Part shown: piece by piece, positions 1 to 7,660 of the stretch
Position numbering within the stretch: position 1 is the first letter of the stretch
How the letters are laid out: each line of letters begins with the position of its first letter
Source of the DNA: Collinsella sp.
GTDB taxonomy: Bacteria; Actinomycetota; Coriobacteriia; Coriobacteriales; Coriobacteriaceae
Assembly: GCA_018368345.1 (NCBI GenBank)
Contig: JAGZEK010000006.1
Coordinates: 1 to 64,000, forward strand
Length of the DNA stretch: 64,000 nucleotides
Direction: 5' to 3'
Notes under the pieces: model-generated
Seen by the model: the letters and a program-made list of their open reading frames with translations, nothing else
The model's database searches: none
Told to the model about the DNA's origin: nothing
Program-made: the position numbers and the translations under genes

Positions 1-147
1 CACGCCCGGCTCGTAGTACGTCGCGCCCGCGATGATGAGGCTCTCCGCGCCCGCGGCATAAGAAGGCCCGCCCAGCAAAACGCATAGGCAGGCCATGGCA
101 ACAATCGCAATGTAATGACGGCTGGTGTAGGACTCGGCAGCAAACAT
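1..147 (-). CDS. secreted protein, N-terminal part only (cut by window edge)
   Basis: This minus-strand reading frame begins at an ATG at 147 and runs open off the window start. A GGAG Shine-Dalgarno lies about 6 bases upstream of the ATG. The first 34 residues form a convincing signal peptide: a short polar/basic start (residues 1-11, ending in SRH), a hydrophobic core (YIAIVAMACLCVLLGG) and a likely cleavage after SYA. The mature part seen is only about 15 residues (AGAESLIIAGATYYEPGV), too little to assign a family. The protein is probably exported. No function can be given. Confidence 0.6.
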   Translation of the reverse strand, partial: MFAAESYTSRHYIAIVAMACLCVLLGGPSYAAGAESLIIAGATYYEPGV

Positions 148-190
148 ACCCGCTCCGATCTTCGCAGGAGCCAATAGAATGTGCACCAGA

Positions 191-274
191 AAATGCCCTG
201 GTAGCAGCAGTTATTAGTTTAGCGAGATCAAGCCGTAAACAAAGGAAATGCCCTGAGCAGCGCCAATAATTAGG
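191..274. repeat. short imperfect direct repeat
   Basis: The motif AAATGCCCTG followed by AGCAGC and ATTAG occurs at 191-216 and again at 246-272. It lies in the non-coding stretch between the secreted-protein gene and the hepT-like gene. Its meaning is unknown; it could be a small duplication or a paired protein-binding site. Apart from this, nothing recognisable was seen between 148 and 362. Confidence 0.4.
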
Positions 275-362
275 CGTAAATCGTTTTGCCAGTCGGTGAA
301 AGGAGGCCAAGTTCGACGAAGCTCCGTAGACTGTCAAGGGCAACACGCCAGCCAACGACGCA

Positions 363-731
363 TTAGCTCTGACGTTCCTTAAAGATTCGCAAAGCTTTCT
401 CTAGCTCGGGAATATCATCAACGATTACTTTCCAAGCAAGGGATCGATCAACCTCTCGATAACCGTGCGCTACGAAGTTGCGAAAACCCCTAATATCATT
501 CCAGGGATACTCCGGAAAAGCTGATTGGACTTCATCAGAAAGATGGAGCGCATCCTCAGCGATTCTGTAAACAGGGCTCATGATTGCGTCGTAGGCAAGT
601 TCGCCTTCCTCGCTTCTATCGCAAACAAAGGAACTCTCCGTAGAGCCAAAATGGTCGATACGTTTAGCGAGCGTCTCGCAATCAGACAGAATGACATCGA
701 TGAGCTCAGCGTCTCGCTTACGCCGCTTCAT
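363..731 (-). CDS. hepT: HepT-like HEPN toxin (RNase) of a type VII toxin-antitoxin pair
   Basis: This is a 122-residue HEPN-domain protein of the HepT/DUF86 type. The diagnostic Rx4HxY motif is R84-N-F-V-A-H89-G-Y91, just after a helical region. In this family the motif forms the RNase active site, and its tyrosine is the residue AMPylated by the partner MntA. I chose the ATG at 731, because the earlier in-frame ATG at 755 lies deep inside mntA. From 731 the gene overlaps the end of mntA by 14 bases, the usual arrangement. It probably cleaves tRNA or mRNA when not neutralised. The family assignment is good; activity here is inferred. Confidence 0.85.
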   Translation of the reverse strand: MKRRKRDAELIDVILSDCETLAKRIDHFGSTESSFVCDRSEEGELAYDAIMSPVYRIAEDALHLSDEVQSAFPEYPWNDIRGFRNFVAHGYREVDRSLAWKVIVDDIPELEKALRIFKERQS

Positions 732-1017
732 AAAGACGCACCTCATCCTGTTCAATGTTTTTGCGGAAAGCCGGACGCATGTGCTCAGGCGGATTAGTCA
801 CAATCTCAACCTCTCGCCCGAGCTCCTCTTCAAGTTCAAGGGAGATTTCGTATAGCGTGCCAAACGTCATGCTGTCCCCGCAAACGAGGCGCAAATCGAT
901 ATCACTATCTGGCGTCTGCTCACCGCGGGCAAAAGAGCCAAAAAGATACGCCTCGCGGACATCGTAACGAGACAGTACGCGAGAAACAGCGGCAGATATG
1001 TCGACAAAAGTAATCAT
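718..1017 (-). CDS. mntA: MntA-like minimal nucleotidyltransferase antitoxin
   Basis: This 99-residue protein has the MNT fold signature GSFARGEQTPDSDIDL near residues 27-42, i.e. GSX10DXD with both metal-binding aspartates. MntA proteins transfer AMP groups onto the tyrosine of the HepT RxxxxHxY motif and so silence it. The gene precedes and overlaps hepT on the same strand, so the two are co-translated. About 100 bases of AT-rich DNA upstream (1018-1118) would hold the promoter; no clear boxes were found there. Confidence 0.87.
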   Translation of the reverse strand: MITFVDISAAVSRVLSRYDVREAYLFGSFARGEQTPDSDIDLRLVCGDSMTFGTLYEISLELEEELGREVEIVTNPPEHMRPAFRKNIEQDEVRLYEAA

Positions 1018-1118
1018 GGCTCAATTTTACTTTTCGATTGTATGGAAGGCAATTCTAACGTGTCCGCTCAGCAGGCCGGAGTAATTAGATGTTGAGTCAG
1101 ATAGCAAGTTGAGCCGCC

Positions 1119-1850
1119 TTACACGTCGGGGCTTTCTGAAATCGCATCATTTAGATCGGCAGCGGTTTCAGAGCGAGCAGATTCTTCCGTTGCTATGGAC
1201 ACGAGTTCTTTGCGAATAACATCAAGGGTCTCTGGAGCGATACCTTTGGCTTCAAGATGCTTCAGGACGGTTTCCGAATCTTTTAAATCGTTCGCGGCGA
1301 GCTTTACGGTTATGCATTTCCCCGTTTTCGGATCCTTATGCATCAGAGCATATGCAACATCATCATCCGCCACGGCTTCCACCACGTTTATCCACTCCTT
1401 AAGGCTGCAATAACACAATCGCTTTTCATAGTCCTTGTCAGAGACAACAAAAAAGCCAATCACACGATTTGTGTCATCGAATGAGAACATCAAAACGACC
1501 GCCGAATGAATAAGTTGGTTCGTGAGTTGTTTTATAAAAATAGATGAGGATGTGGATTCAGTTAAGTCGAAGTATCGTTCATCGATAAAGCGCTTATCCA
1601 AGGGCGAAATCTTTTCCTGGGCACCCCTCTTTGCAGAATAATAGTCGACCTTTAGATTGCGTGAATCAAAGCTATCGCTTAGCTTGTTTGAATCCAAGAG
1701 CAAGCGAACGGTAAAGGCGGACAACAGGAGAGCCTTTTCCAGTCGATAATCCCGATACTCATCATCCAGAGTGGTACAAGTGGAAATGTCCCATAATTCT
1801 GTTGCGTATGACCTTAAGTCATCTTTCCAATAGCAAGATTCGTAAACCAT
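1119..1850 (-). CDS. unknown protein downstream of the DUF4238 remnant
   Basis: From the ATG at 1850 this encodes about 243 residues. A purine-rich AGGGAG lies 11 bases upstream of that ATG. Longer starts at 1898 or 1952 are possible but lack a ribosome site, and 1952 overlaps the preceding frame. The protein is soluble, with no signal or membrane segment. The middle (FIKQLTNQLIHSAVVLMFSF) looks like a hydrophobic core helix-strand, and the C-terminal part is acidic and helical. I do not recognise the family. It follows the broken DUF4238 gene on the same strand inside a defence-rich island, so a role as its partner is possible. That is inference only. Confidence 0.6.
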   Translation of the reverse strand: MVYESCYWKDDLRSYATELWDISTCTTLDDEYRDYRLEKALLLSAFTVRLLLDSNKLSDSFDSRNLKVDYYSAKRGAQEKISPLDKRFIDERYFDLTESTSSSIFIKQLTNQLIHSAVVLMFSFDDTNRVIGFFVVSDKDYEKRLCYCSLKEWINVVEAVADDDVAYALMHKDPKTGKCITVKLAANDLKDSETVLKHLEAKGIAPETLDVIRKELVSIATEESARSETAADLNDAISESPDV

Positions 1851-1911
1851 CTGATGAAGTTCTCCCTCTTTCCGAGTGTTTGACGCTGCGGAATACATTA
1901 TCGCTTGCTTG

Positions 1912-2990
1912 CTATTGCCACTCAGATCCTTCCGCCCTATATCGAGCGGCAAGCCATGCTTCGTGTTGCTCCTCCGCGGCAGTTTGAGACGATGCCCAGT
2001 TTTCTCTCATCTTTCGATCTTCTTCTACAATGGCCCTGCTAATAACCAGTGGATAATTGATCTTGATATTTGGTATCTTCTTTTTAAAAAAGATATGTCT
2101 ATAAGCGCCCTTGTATATTGCCTGGTTAATTAGCTCGCATTGCCTCATGCTGAGCTGCTCCGGAATATCATACGGAAGAGCTCCGACTTCAGTAAATAGA
2201 GCAGCATCAGGGGTTAGAGGGAGAACCAACGATACGTTCCTTCGACCAAGCCCAATTCCATCTACTTCAATTTTGTTGTCTTTATATGCTCCAAAAGCGA
2301 TAGCGGGATTGTCAGATGTAAGAAAGTAATGCTCTCTTGGTGGCCTAACTATTGTCCAATTAAAGTTACTAACCCTGTTGCCGACGCTCCCGTTAACAAG
2401 AGAAGCAATCGAAGAAAGGAAACTGGCTCGCCCCAATGAAATCGAAGACTTGATGGTGCCCTTCTCAAAATCGATATCGGTTTCAATTGGTTGAACGGGA
2501 AATGGATTAAATTGCGCGGGCTCATGAACAACTGGGTGCGTAATTCCCAACTCTTATTCATAAAAATATTTCGCCACGAAATCAGGTATTTTATTAGTAA
2601 TTTGATCAAATACTTCTTCGGTCAGCTTGGCGTTCTTAATTAAATAAGCAGGAGTTCGAAAATGTTGAATCAGCCAGAAATCAACTAGAGAATTAATGTC
2701 ATTCTTTGAGAGTGCCGCCCCAGAGCTAATCTTTCTTAGGATCGCTGATACCGGCGCCTCATACTCATCACAGAAATAGTTCTCGATATCGTCGACATCA
2801 GACCCTGAGATTCGTTGTGTGTATAGGTCATCCCAAGTGCATGCCGTCTTTAAGGATGTCGTACGCCAAGTCTTCTCCCTATCGTCTTCTACGACTAACT
2901 TGTAATCCCATAACGTATTGCCGTTAGACGACCAATAGCGTAAGTAAAATTGTGGTACAAAATGATTATGATGTGTGATTTACTTGGCAT
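1912..2990 (-). pseudogene. DUF4238-family gene broken by a stop codon and an early frameshift
   Basis: A single minus frame from about 2981 to 1912 reads as a DUF4238 protein. It has the N-terminal signature HHNHFVPQFYLR at 2970-2935, a middle part with FWLIQHFRTPAYLIK, and a C-terminal half with the family's FLTSDNPAIAFG stretch. Two lesions break it. An in-frame TAA lies at 2556-2554, between KYFYE and ELGITHP. The only sensible ATG, at 2990 (MPSKSH), is in another frame and needs a shift near 2970. A TTG at 2550 could restart the C-terminal 212 residues. DUF4238 proteins are of unknown function and are often found in defence islands. Sequencing error cannot be excluded. Confidence 0.65.
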
Positions 2991-3044
2991 TGAAGTTCAA
3001 GATCATTTACCCCTCCCCTTAGGTTCATAGAAAGTCTTTTGGGG

Positions 3045-3430
3045 CTAACGTCGTTGTTTGCGGTAATCAGCAAGATGCTCCCCGTGCATTGACCAATCAA
3101 TAAACTCTAAGTCTCCCCCATTCTCGGTGTAGCGGATAAGTTCTTCGCTAATATTTAAAGTGATTTCGATAATCAGCATAAGGAACAAATAATAGTCCAG
3201 AGCGAACTGGCTAGAATTATTATCGTCAACAGGGGAGTTGCCGGGGTCATAAGAATTTCGAAGGACCACGGCATTTGAATGGACCGCATTATTGAACATG
3301 AGGTTCAAGTAAGTACCGCCAACTCAATATCTGCCCATTTAGGTCTTCATCAAAGAACTTCATGTTGTTCGGCTTTCAAATTGAACCTGAGTACTGGTCC
3401 ATTTCCGATATCCACATCTATTGACCTTTT
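3045..3430 (-). pseudogene. decayed small gene next to the CD-NTase
   Basis: The only clean frame is 3308-3045 (TTG start, 87 residues), with a hydrophobic helix (YYLFLMLIIEITLNI) and a hydrophilic end. Just upstream, two more coding-like stretches lie in the two other frames: DIGNGPVLRFNLKAEQHEVL at about 3416-3350, and FDEDLNGQILSWRYLLEPHV at about 3355-3295. Joined in order they would make a protein of about 130 residues. This suggests a gene with two frameshifts located directly after the CD-NTase gene on the same strand. The family is unknown. It could be a lost accessory gene of the CBASS-like operon, but that is a guess. Confidence 0.35.
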
Positions 3431-3472
3431 ACGTGACTCTGATTATATGGCCAATGTTGCGTCCAAAGGCCC

Positions 3473-5026
3473 TTACCAGTTCCTTCTAGAAGCATCGTCA
3501 TTGGTGATGTTCACCACAAAGGGGTCGCTTCGCCCGTAGACCACGCCATCCTTCTCGGCGACGCATTCGACGTAGTGCCGCCCGATGTAGCAAGTCTTTT
3601 CTCCCCTCGCCTTCCGCCCCTTGGCGGAGGTGTCGCTGAGGTAGAAGTCTCCGCGCAGGCAATTTGCCGCTTTCGCCTCCCGTCCATCGTTCGTAACTTG
3701 CCACTTCAGGGTGAAACCATCGAAATTATCGCCAGTCGCGCTGAAACGGAGCGAGACGTTCTTGGGCAGCGGGTTATCAGACTCGAAGGGAACGAAGGTC
3801 CCGCCGCTCCTCATCTTCTCCGCTTTAATTTCTATCGACAGGAGATTAATCTCGATTCCTCCATGCTGTTTGTGGTGGGGCAACCTGTCGAGATACCCCC
3901 TAACCCCCTTACAGTTGTAGTCAGAAGAAGATTGTTTGGGCAACCCGAGAGACTCTCTTATCGAGCGCGCGGGGTAGCGGTTGAATATGCCCTTTTTGAG
4001 AGTCGAGGGAAGCTGCCCCAGGTCGTCAGAGACCGCTTCACACCATCGATAGAAAAGAGTTGCATCTGCTTCCCTCCAGTCCTTCAGGAAGTTCTCCAGC
4101 TGGTCGGCCGGGTTCGTGAGTTCGTAGCAGCCATCGGGCGACTTTCGGATGTGAGTTGAAAGACCCTGAACGACTTCAATGAAATCGTTGTACCAACCAC
4201 TATGATGAGTAATTTGCTCGTAGGCCTTCGCCGCCAGCGTCGTGACGACGACCGACCTTATTTGACCACGGCTCATTTGTTGATTCGAGAGAAAGACGTC
4301 CCTGTGACGCTTCAATAACTGGACGTACTGCTGCAGCGGTGTTTTAACCCTGTACGGACGTATGCTCTCAGCGGACACGCTTCGGGCCTTAGCCAGGCGC
4401 TCTCTGTAGGTTCGTAAATCGGCGACCCCAAAGAACCACCGTGCATAGCCTCGGGGATTGGTAGATGCCCAATCTGAACAAATCTCTGAGTACCGAGGGT
4501 GCCTTTTGTCGGTATGTGCAAGATAACGAGCGTCATCAGGAACGCCGAAGCCTCTATTTCTCAGGCAGTCAGCGTGGTTAGAGGTGTCGTCTATCGTCGG
4601 AAGGATGTCGATATGGAAGTTTGCGTCGTCGACGTATTCGAGCGTCCAGCACCTCTTTCCCTCGTGCGGGGGTTTTGTCATTCCGTGCCGCTTCGCATAC
4701 TTCTTCACCTCGTCGCCAACGACTTTCTTAACATGCGCCTGGGTGGTTTCTGACTTCGACAGTTCGCTCAGGTTGCATACCATGTCAACGTCATACGAAC
4801 CGTTTTCATCAATGGGCTTCACTGCCGTTCCAAGCCTCATTGACCCCTGCAGTATCGCCTCAGGGCCAAGGACGGACAGGACGCAATTCTGGGCGGTTAG
4901 GTCGTTGCATATGGAATTGTAGGCCGTCTCCGCCTTCTCGTAGTAACTATCCGGGATTTCGATGTCAGCCAGAGCCCTCTTCAGCTGGCCCTCCATATAT
5001 CCCCGGTATACGCGCTCGTCGCTCAT
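3473..5026 (-). CDS. CD-NTase (SMODS family cyclic-oligonucleotide synthase) with AGS-C sensor domain
   Basis: This 517-residue protein would make a cyclic nucleotide second messenger in an anti-phage CBASS system. The polymerase-beta-type core shows GSMRLGTAV (about residue 61), then YDVDMV with two catalytic aspartates (about 77-82) and a third in FHIDILPT (about 136-143). A helical SMODS body follows. The last about 110 residues (SLRFSATG, TLKWQVTNDGREA, RGDFYLSD, YIGRHYVECVA) match the adenylyl/guanylyl and SMODS C-terminal sensor domain. Its ATG overlaps the stop of the NUDIX gene (ATGA), so the two are translationally coupled. No Cap2/Cap3 genes are present, which fits a minimal two-gene system. 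The product nucleotide cannot be predicted. Confidence 0.88.
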   Translation of the reverse strand: MSDERVYRGYMEGQLKRALADIEIPDSYYEKAETAYNSICNDLTAQNCVLSVLGPEAILQGSMRLGTAVKPIDENGSYDVDMVCNLSELSKSETTQAHVKKVVGDEVKKYAKRHGMTKPPHEGKRCWTLEYVDDANFHIDILPTIDDTSNHADCLRNRGFGVPDDARYLAHTDKRHPRYSEICSDWASTNPRGYARWFFGVADLRTYRERLAKARSVSAESIRPYRVKTPLQQYVQLLKRHRDVFLSNQQMSRGQIRSVVVTTLAAKAYEQITHHSGWYNDFIEVVQGLSTHIRKSPDGCYELTNPADQLENFLKDWREADATLFYRWCEAVSDDLGQLPSTLKKGIFNRYPARSIRESLGLPKQSSSDYNCKGVRGYLDRLPHHKQHGGIEINLLSIEIKAEKMRSGGTFVPFESDNPLPKNVSLRFSATGDNFDGFTLKWQVTNDGREAKAANCLRGDFYLSDTSAKGRKARGEKTCYIGRHYVECVAEKDGVVYGRSDPFVVNITNDDASRRNW

Positions 5027-5751
5027 AGGATGCTCCCCGCCGTAGGTGCGATGTTAAAGAACTGCCCATTGACCTCCACGGACCGCCTCCTTATCTCCTG
5101 CTCGCCGACGAGCAGGAGATCTTCCGCCGGATGATCCTTGACGAACGAGGAAATCGACTCCTGATCCTTCTCGTTCAAAACGATCTCGTATACCTCGTGC
5201 ACGAGAATCTCGTTAATGTCGAGTTGCTCCGAGTATTTGAGCTGGCGGTCACACTGTCTGACAAACTGCGGGTTGAAGTTGAGAGCACACGATTCCGGGA
5301 GAAAATTTGGCTTCACAAGCTCCTCATAAAACTCTCGTAAGGTCGTGATTTCGCGGTCTTTGCGGCTGTCAAACCAATCAAGGAACTTCAAGACGTTCTT
5401 GCGAGGAAGAATCACCCTCAGGTCGCGAGGATTCGATGAGGCATTTTTCATGCAATCGTCTGGATTGCAGCCCATCTCCCTGAAGCCAGGCTCAGCCCCA
5501 GCAAAGTACTGGAATACTCCGCCGACCGGCTGATACTGATCCCTGATTCTATTGCCCCTAATCAGAAGGAACTTTCCACCAATCCTTATCCTGAACAAGT
5601 AGGCAGCGCTGATTCGAACCATCTCGTCTGGATTTATTCTCGTAAGCCCGCACAGCATCAGCCGTCTTCGATTAGCCCATGCTCCCTTTCCCAGCCATCC
5701 AAGAATAGCGGTAACCACACTGACGAGAATTGAATTTGCAAGTTCGCTCAT
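5023..5751 (-). CDS. membrane-anchored SMODS-associated NUDIX protein, likely CBASS effector
   Basis: This 242-residue protein has one N-terminal membrane helix (about residues 5-25, ANSILVSVVTAILGWLG). A NUDIX-like core follows, with RIGGKFLLIRGNRIRDQYQPVGGVFQYF at about 56-83. The LREFYEELVKP at about 138 resembles the helix of a NUDIX box (REFYEELV for REx2EEx). Such SMODS-associated NUDIX domains were described by comparative genomics next to CD-NTases and are proposed nucleotide-sensing effectors. The gene comes first in the pair, with GGGAAG about 9 bases before the ATG, and is coupled to the CD-NTase by a 4-base overlap. The exact reaction is unknown. Confidence 0.75.
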   Translation of the reverse strand: MSELANSILVSVVTAILGWLGKGAWANRRRLMLCGLTRINPDEMVRISAAYLFRIRIGGKFLLIRGNRIRDQYQPVGGVFQYFAGAEPGFREMGCNPDDCMKNASSNPRDLRVILPRKNVLKFLDWFDSRKDREITTLREFYEELVKPNFLPESCALNFNPQFVRQCDRQLKYSEQLDINEILVHEVYEIVLNEKDQESISSFVKDHPAEDLLLVGEQEIRRRSVEVNGQFFNIAPTAGSIL

Positions 5752-5763
5752 ACGTCTTCTTCC

Positions 5764-6190
5764 CTATCTCCCGTCGTCTATGCACTGCCCCAAGTTCTTT
5801 ATTATCGCTTGGACTGCCGCGCCGAGGTTCACGACGGACCGTCCGTTAATGTCCTGGTTATTATGCCGCTCGATCAACAGTCTTGACGCCTCACGGGTAT
5901 CGCTTCTCATAGGTAAGACTTGTAAGTTGATCGATCGACTCACCTCGTGGTCGATGGCGAACAATTCCCTGCAATAAAAGTCAATCCTGCCGATGTGCCG
6001 CCTCGCGTCTATGTAGTCTAATTAAAGCCGATACAATCGGCGGGAGGTTTTCGACAAGCGGTTGGATGAGGACCAAAAGAAATGACGCAAGGAACATCAG
6101 GTTATTTGCAGAGTATGGAGTCATAAGTGAATCGAAAAATAACTGTCCGTGAAAGACCGCTTTTCCATGAGCGGCAGTGTCGCGTCAAAT
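5764..6190 (-). pseudogene. frameshifted remnant of a membrane protein upstream of the NUDIX/CD-NTase pair
   Basis: Two minus-strand frames join into one protein-like product. From about 6190 to 6018 the frame reads through a hydrophobic helix (NLMFLASFLLVLIQPLVENL) and ends at a TGA. The other frame carries on from about 6020 to 5764 with a helical, charged end (DYIDARRHIGRIDFYC onward to QCIDDGR). It ends 12 bases before the NUDIX start, so it once belonged to the same operon. The layout recalls multi-helix membrane effectors linked to SMODS systems (such as S-4TM), but similarity could not be tested. A clean 66-residue frame from a TTG at 5964 may still be translated. Confidence 0.4.
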
Positions 6191-6247
6191 AAAAAATAGG
6201 CAAATTCATTCCCATACGCATCTTAGGAATGCGGCCCCATAAGAAGA

Positions 6248-6283
6248 GAGCGAGGGTATTGGCGCTAGCCAATACCCTCGCTC
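6248..6283 (-). terminator. terminator of the capsule operon
   Basis: A perfect 16-base-pair inverted repeat has arms at 6248-6263 and 6268-6283 and a GCTA loop. On the minus strand it is followed by a pyrimidine-rich CTCTCTTCTT. It sits 55 bases after the stop of the last capsule gene. It also marks the border between the polysaccharide locus and the accessory island. Confidence 0.75.
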
Positions 6284-6337
6284 AAGAGCAGTCGTTTATC
6301 GCAAAAGTCAAATCTCGACCAGAGCAACCCCTCTCCC

Positions 6338-7597
6338 CTAGTCCCGCTTAAACAAATCCCTCGTGTACACTTTGTCCGCCACGTCCGCGAGCTCGTCGCT
6401 CCAGCGGTTGGCCACGATCACGTCGCAGCCGGCCTTGAAGGCCTCCAGGTCGTGGGTCACCTCGGAGCCGAAGAACTCCGGCGCGTCCAGCGTGGGCTCG
6501 TAGACCACCACGGGCACGCCCTTGGCCTTCACGCGCTTCATGACGCCCTGAATGGAACTCGCGCGGAAGTTGTCCGAATTGGATTTCATCGTCAGGCGGT
6601 AGACGCCCACGATCGGCTTCTGCTTACCGGCATACACGCGGTCCCAGACCATCTGCAGCACCTCGTCAGCGACGAAGTCCTTGCGGGTGCGGTTGGCCTC
6701 CACGATGGCCTCGATCAGGTTCTGCGGCACGTCCTTATAGTTGGCCAGCAGCTGCTTGGTGTCCTTGGGCAGGCAGTAGCCGCCGTAGCCGAAGCTGGGG
6801 TTGTTGTAGTGGGAGCCGATGCGCGGCTCCAGGCACACGCCGTCGATTACGTCGCGGGTGTTGAGGCCGCGGACCTCGCAGTAGGTGTCGAGCTCGTTGA
6901 AGTAGGCCACGCGCAGCGCCAGGTAGGTGTTGGCGAAGAGCTTGACGGCCTCGGCCTCGGTGGTGCCCAGCACGAGCTCGGGGATACCCACAGTACCGTC
7001 GGCGTTCACGCGCTCGAGCTCCGCGGGGTCCGCCCCTTGGGCAAGCAGGCGTGCGAAGCGCTCGGCAGCTGCGACGGCGTCAGCGTCGTCTTTAGGCGCG
7101 CCAACCACGATACGGGACGGATGCAGGTTGTCGTAGAGCGCCTTGCTCTCGCGCAGGAACTCCGGGCTGAAGAAGATCTTGCTGTCGCCCAGCCTCTCGC
7201 GAAGGCCCGCGGTGTAGCCGACGGGGATCGTGGACTTGATGACGATCCAGGCGTCCGGGTTCACCGAGCGCACAGCGGCGATGGCGGCCTCGACGGAGCT
7301 CGTGTCGAAGAAGTTCCTGTCCGAGTCATAGTTCGTCGGCGTCGCGATCACGGCGTAGTCGGCACCCGTATATGCCTCGGCCACGTCGACGGTGGCGTGT
7401 AGGTCGAGCTCGCGCTCCCCCGACTTGGCCTCCACCAGGAAGCGCTCGATCTCGTCGTCCTGGATGGGCGAAACGTAGTTGTTGATCTTCTTGACCTTTT
7501 CGGGCACGATGTCCAGCGCGTGCACCTCGTTGTGCTGCGAGAGCAGGACGGCGAGGGACAGGCCGACGTAGCCGGTACCGGCAACAGCGATCTTCAT
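6338..7597 (-). CDS. ugd: UDP-glucose 6-dehydrogenase
   Basis: This 419-residue enzyme oxidises UDP-glucose (or a related UDP-hexose) to the uronic acid using NAD. It has the N-terminal Rossmann motif AGTGYVGLSLAVLL (about 5-18), SPEFLRE near 145, and the active-site loop GYGGYCLPKDTKQL with the catalytic cysteine near 255. I start it at the ATG at 7597, which has GGAG 6 bases upstream; the longer TTG start at 7609 lies inside that ribosome site. It is the last gene of the capsule operon and would supply UDP-glucuronic acid for the repeat unit. A related UDP-ManNAc or UDP-GlcNAc dehydrogenase is the main alternative, but the short form fits Ugd best. Confidence 0.88.
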   Translation of the reverse strand: MKIAVAGTGYVGLSLAVLLSQHNEVHALDIVPEKVKKINNYVSPIQDDEIERFLVEAKSGERELDLHATVDVAEAYTGADYAVIATPTNYDSDRNFFDTSSVEAAIAAVRSVNPDAWIVIKSTIPVGYTAGLRERLGDSKIFFSPEFLRESKALYDNLHPSRIVVGAPKDDADAVAAAERFARLLAQGADPAELERVNADGTVGIPELVLGTTEAEAVKLFANTYLALRVAYFNELDTYCEVRGLNTRDVIDGVCLEPRIGSHYNNPSFGYGGYCLPKDTKQLLANYKDVPQNLIEAIVEANRTRKDFVADEVLQMVWDRVYAGKQKPIVGVYRLTMKSNSDNFRASSIQGVMKRVKAKGVPVVVYEPTLDAPEFFGSEVTHDLEAFKAGCDVIVANRWSDELADVADKVYTRDLFKRD

Positions 7598-7660
7598 GTC
7601 ATTCTCCAATTGTCAAAGAACAGGTTAAAAATAGCCCCAACAACCGTTGAGGCTTAAAAG

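Noticed and set aside
1912..2550. The 212-residue C-terminal DUF4238 part considered as a full gene
   Set aside because: The same frame continues upstream past the stop with the family's N-terminal signature, so this is part of a broken gene. A TTG restart cannot be excluded.
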